From: an uncultured Legionella sp.
GTDB lineage: Bacteria > Pseudomonadota > Gammaproteobacteria > Legionellales > Legionellaceae
Direction of reading: 5' to 3'
NCBI GenBank assembly: GCA_945952115.1
Contig: CAMFHA010000018.1
Location: 1-35,539, forward strand
Length of the DNA: 35,539 nucleotides
Made by a program: the position numbers and the translations under genes. Below are positions 34,955 through 35,539 of this stretch, piece by piece (position 1 is the stretch's first letter; every line of letters begins with the position of its first letter). Below the pieces are notes generated by a model. The model searched no databases. It was not told the DNA's origin and saw only the letters and a program-made list of their open reading frames with translations.

Positions 34955-35512
34955 TTAATTGTAACCGTTCTTATCATCGATCACACTATCTAATTCTTCC
35001 CCAGTAAAGGCCTGAAATGCTTTATCTACTTCTTCATTAAATTTAAATAATACATTTGCCGACTTAGTTGTTCTCGAAGAAGTAGCAAAAAAACCCTTTA
35101 AATGTTGTACTTCATTATATTCTTTATTAAAGAACCAATAATTAAATAAGGTACTAATAGCGTGAATAATATCACCCAAGAATTTTTTAACCTTACCATC
35201 TCTATGAGTATTAAAAACTTCTTTTACATCTTGAATAGCATTTTTACAATCATTTTTGAGATTATTAAGATTGCTATCCTTATTATATCTTGCCAAAGCA
35301 TCAGTTACAGTTTTTATTAGTAAGACATTTGTCTTAACTATCACCTGCTCTTTTTCGTATTTATCTTCTAATACAGTCGTTAATTCGGTTAATTTTTCTA
35401 ATGCCCTAGTAATATCATTCACCAATTTATTATTGGTTTTTTCTTCAGAATGCAAATAAAGTTCACTATCATATTGCTGGTTAATGGAGTTGCCCCTATA
35501 AAACCGGACCAC
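34955..35512 (-). CDS. unknown helical protein, probably N-terminally truncated
   Basis: A 185-residue frame opens at a GTG right after an in-frame TAA; no ribosome site and no internal Met are present. The body is helical and charged: coiled-coil-like LVNDITRALEKLTELTTVLEDKYEKEQVIVK (about 30-60), a hydrophobic-aromatic segment LGDIIHAISTLFNYWFF (about 111-127), then helices to the C-terminus. It has a composition seen in many Legionella effector tails, but I cannot name a family. The first residues (VRFYRGNS) come from GGTCCGGTTTTATAGGGGCA, which looks like an insertion-sequence end, so the real N-terminus was probably lost. Confidence 0.5.
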   Translation of the reverse strand: MVRFYRGNSINQQYDSELYLHSEEKTNNKLVNDITRALEKLTELTTVLEDKYEKEQVIVKTNVLLIKTVTDALARYNKDSNLNNLKNDCKNAIQDVKEVFNTHRDGKVKKFLGDIIHAISTLFNYWFFNKEYNEVQHLKGFFATSSRTTKSANVLFKFNEEVDKAFQAFTGEELDSVIDDKNGYN

Positions 35513-35539
35513 TTAGCCAGCCAAAGCCCTTTTGATAAA

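Overview
The window is about 35.5 kb of AT-rich gammaproteobacterial chromosome and most resembles Legionella or a close relative. The reasons are the suc-sdh block followed by a gene that looks like lvgA (a Dot/Icm coupling-complex component), the low GC, and the SdhC/FeoB/PanB/PanC-type sequences. The genus is inferred; no rRNA or tRNA gene is present to confirm it.

Layout. Positions 155-9871 (minus strand) hold a TCA-cycle block in transcription order sdhC-sdhD-sdhA-sdhB, a terminator, then sucA-sucB-sucC-sucD (succinate dehydrogenase, 2-oxoglutarate dehydrogenase E1/E2, succinyl-CoA synthetase). Positions 10156-13559 (minus) carry an lvgA-like gene and a feoA-feoB-feoC ferrous iron operon with a good Fur box. 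Positions 13623-16383 (minus) carry a small unknown gene, zapE, an alpha/beta hydrolase and a His/Pro-rich repeat protein. Positions 16699-18366 (plus) carry a possible 37-codon leader ORF and panB-panC. Positions 18546-21829 (minus) form a signalling cassette: a PAS histidine kinase whose 5' end is frameshifted at poly-T tracts, an Rcp1-type response regulator, and a receiver-GGDEF protein. Positions 22065-26015 (minus) encode a large single-module NRPS-like enzyme with a Pls-like membrane/left-handed-beta-helix C-terminus. Positions 26391-28180 carry a dienelactone hydrolase and an alpha/beta hydrolase. Positions 28338-32585 (plus) form an AttEFGH-like operon: ABC ATPase, FtsX-type permease and exported AttH/CrtC-like protein. 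After these come a 22-residue lipoprotein, a GT87-type membrane glycosyltransferase, a DUF559 nuclease-like gene enclosed in 55-bp inverted repeats, and a probably 5'-truncated unknown ORF.

The gene-poor gaps hold several families of short hairpin or MITE-like repeats. One ~124-bp family with TATA ends has three near-complete copies and one deleted copy; the deleted copy seems to supply the feoC stop codon and the -10 box of the lvgA-like gene. Many of these hairpins start within a few bases of a stop codon.

The strongest candidates for something undescribed are the DUF559 gene inside its own long terminal inverted repeats, the possibly phase-variable kinase, and the Pls-like peptide synthetase. 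All calls are made by eye, without database searches.
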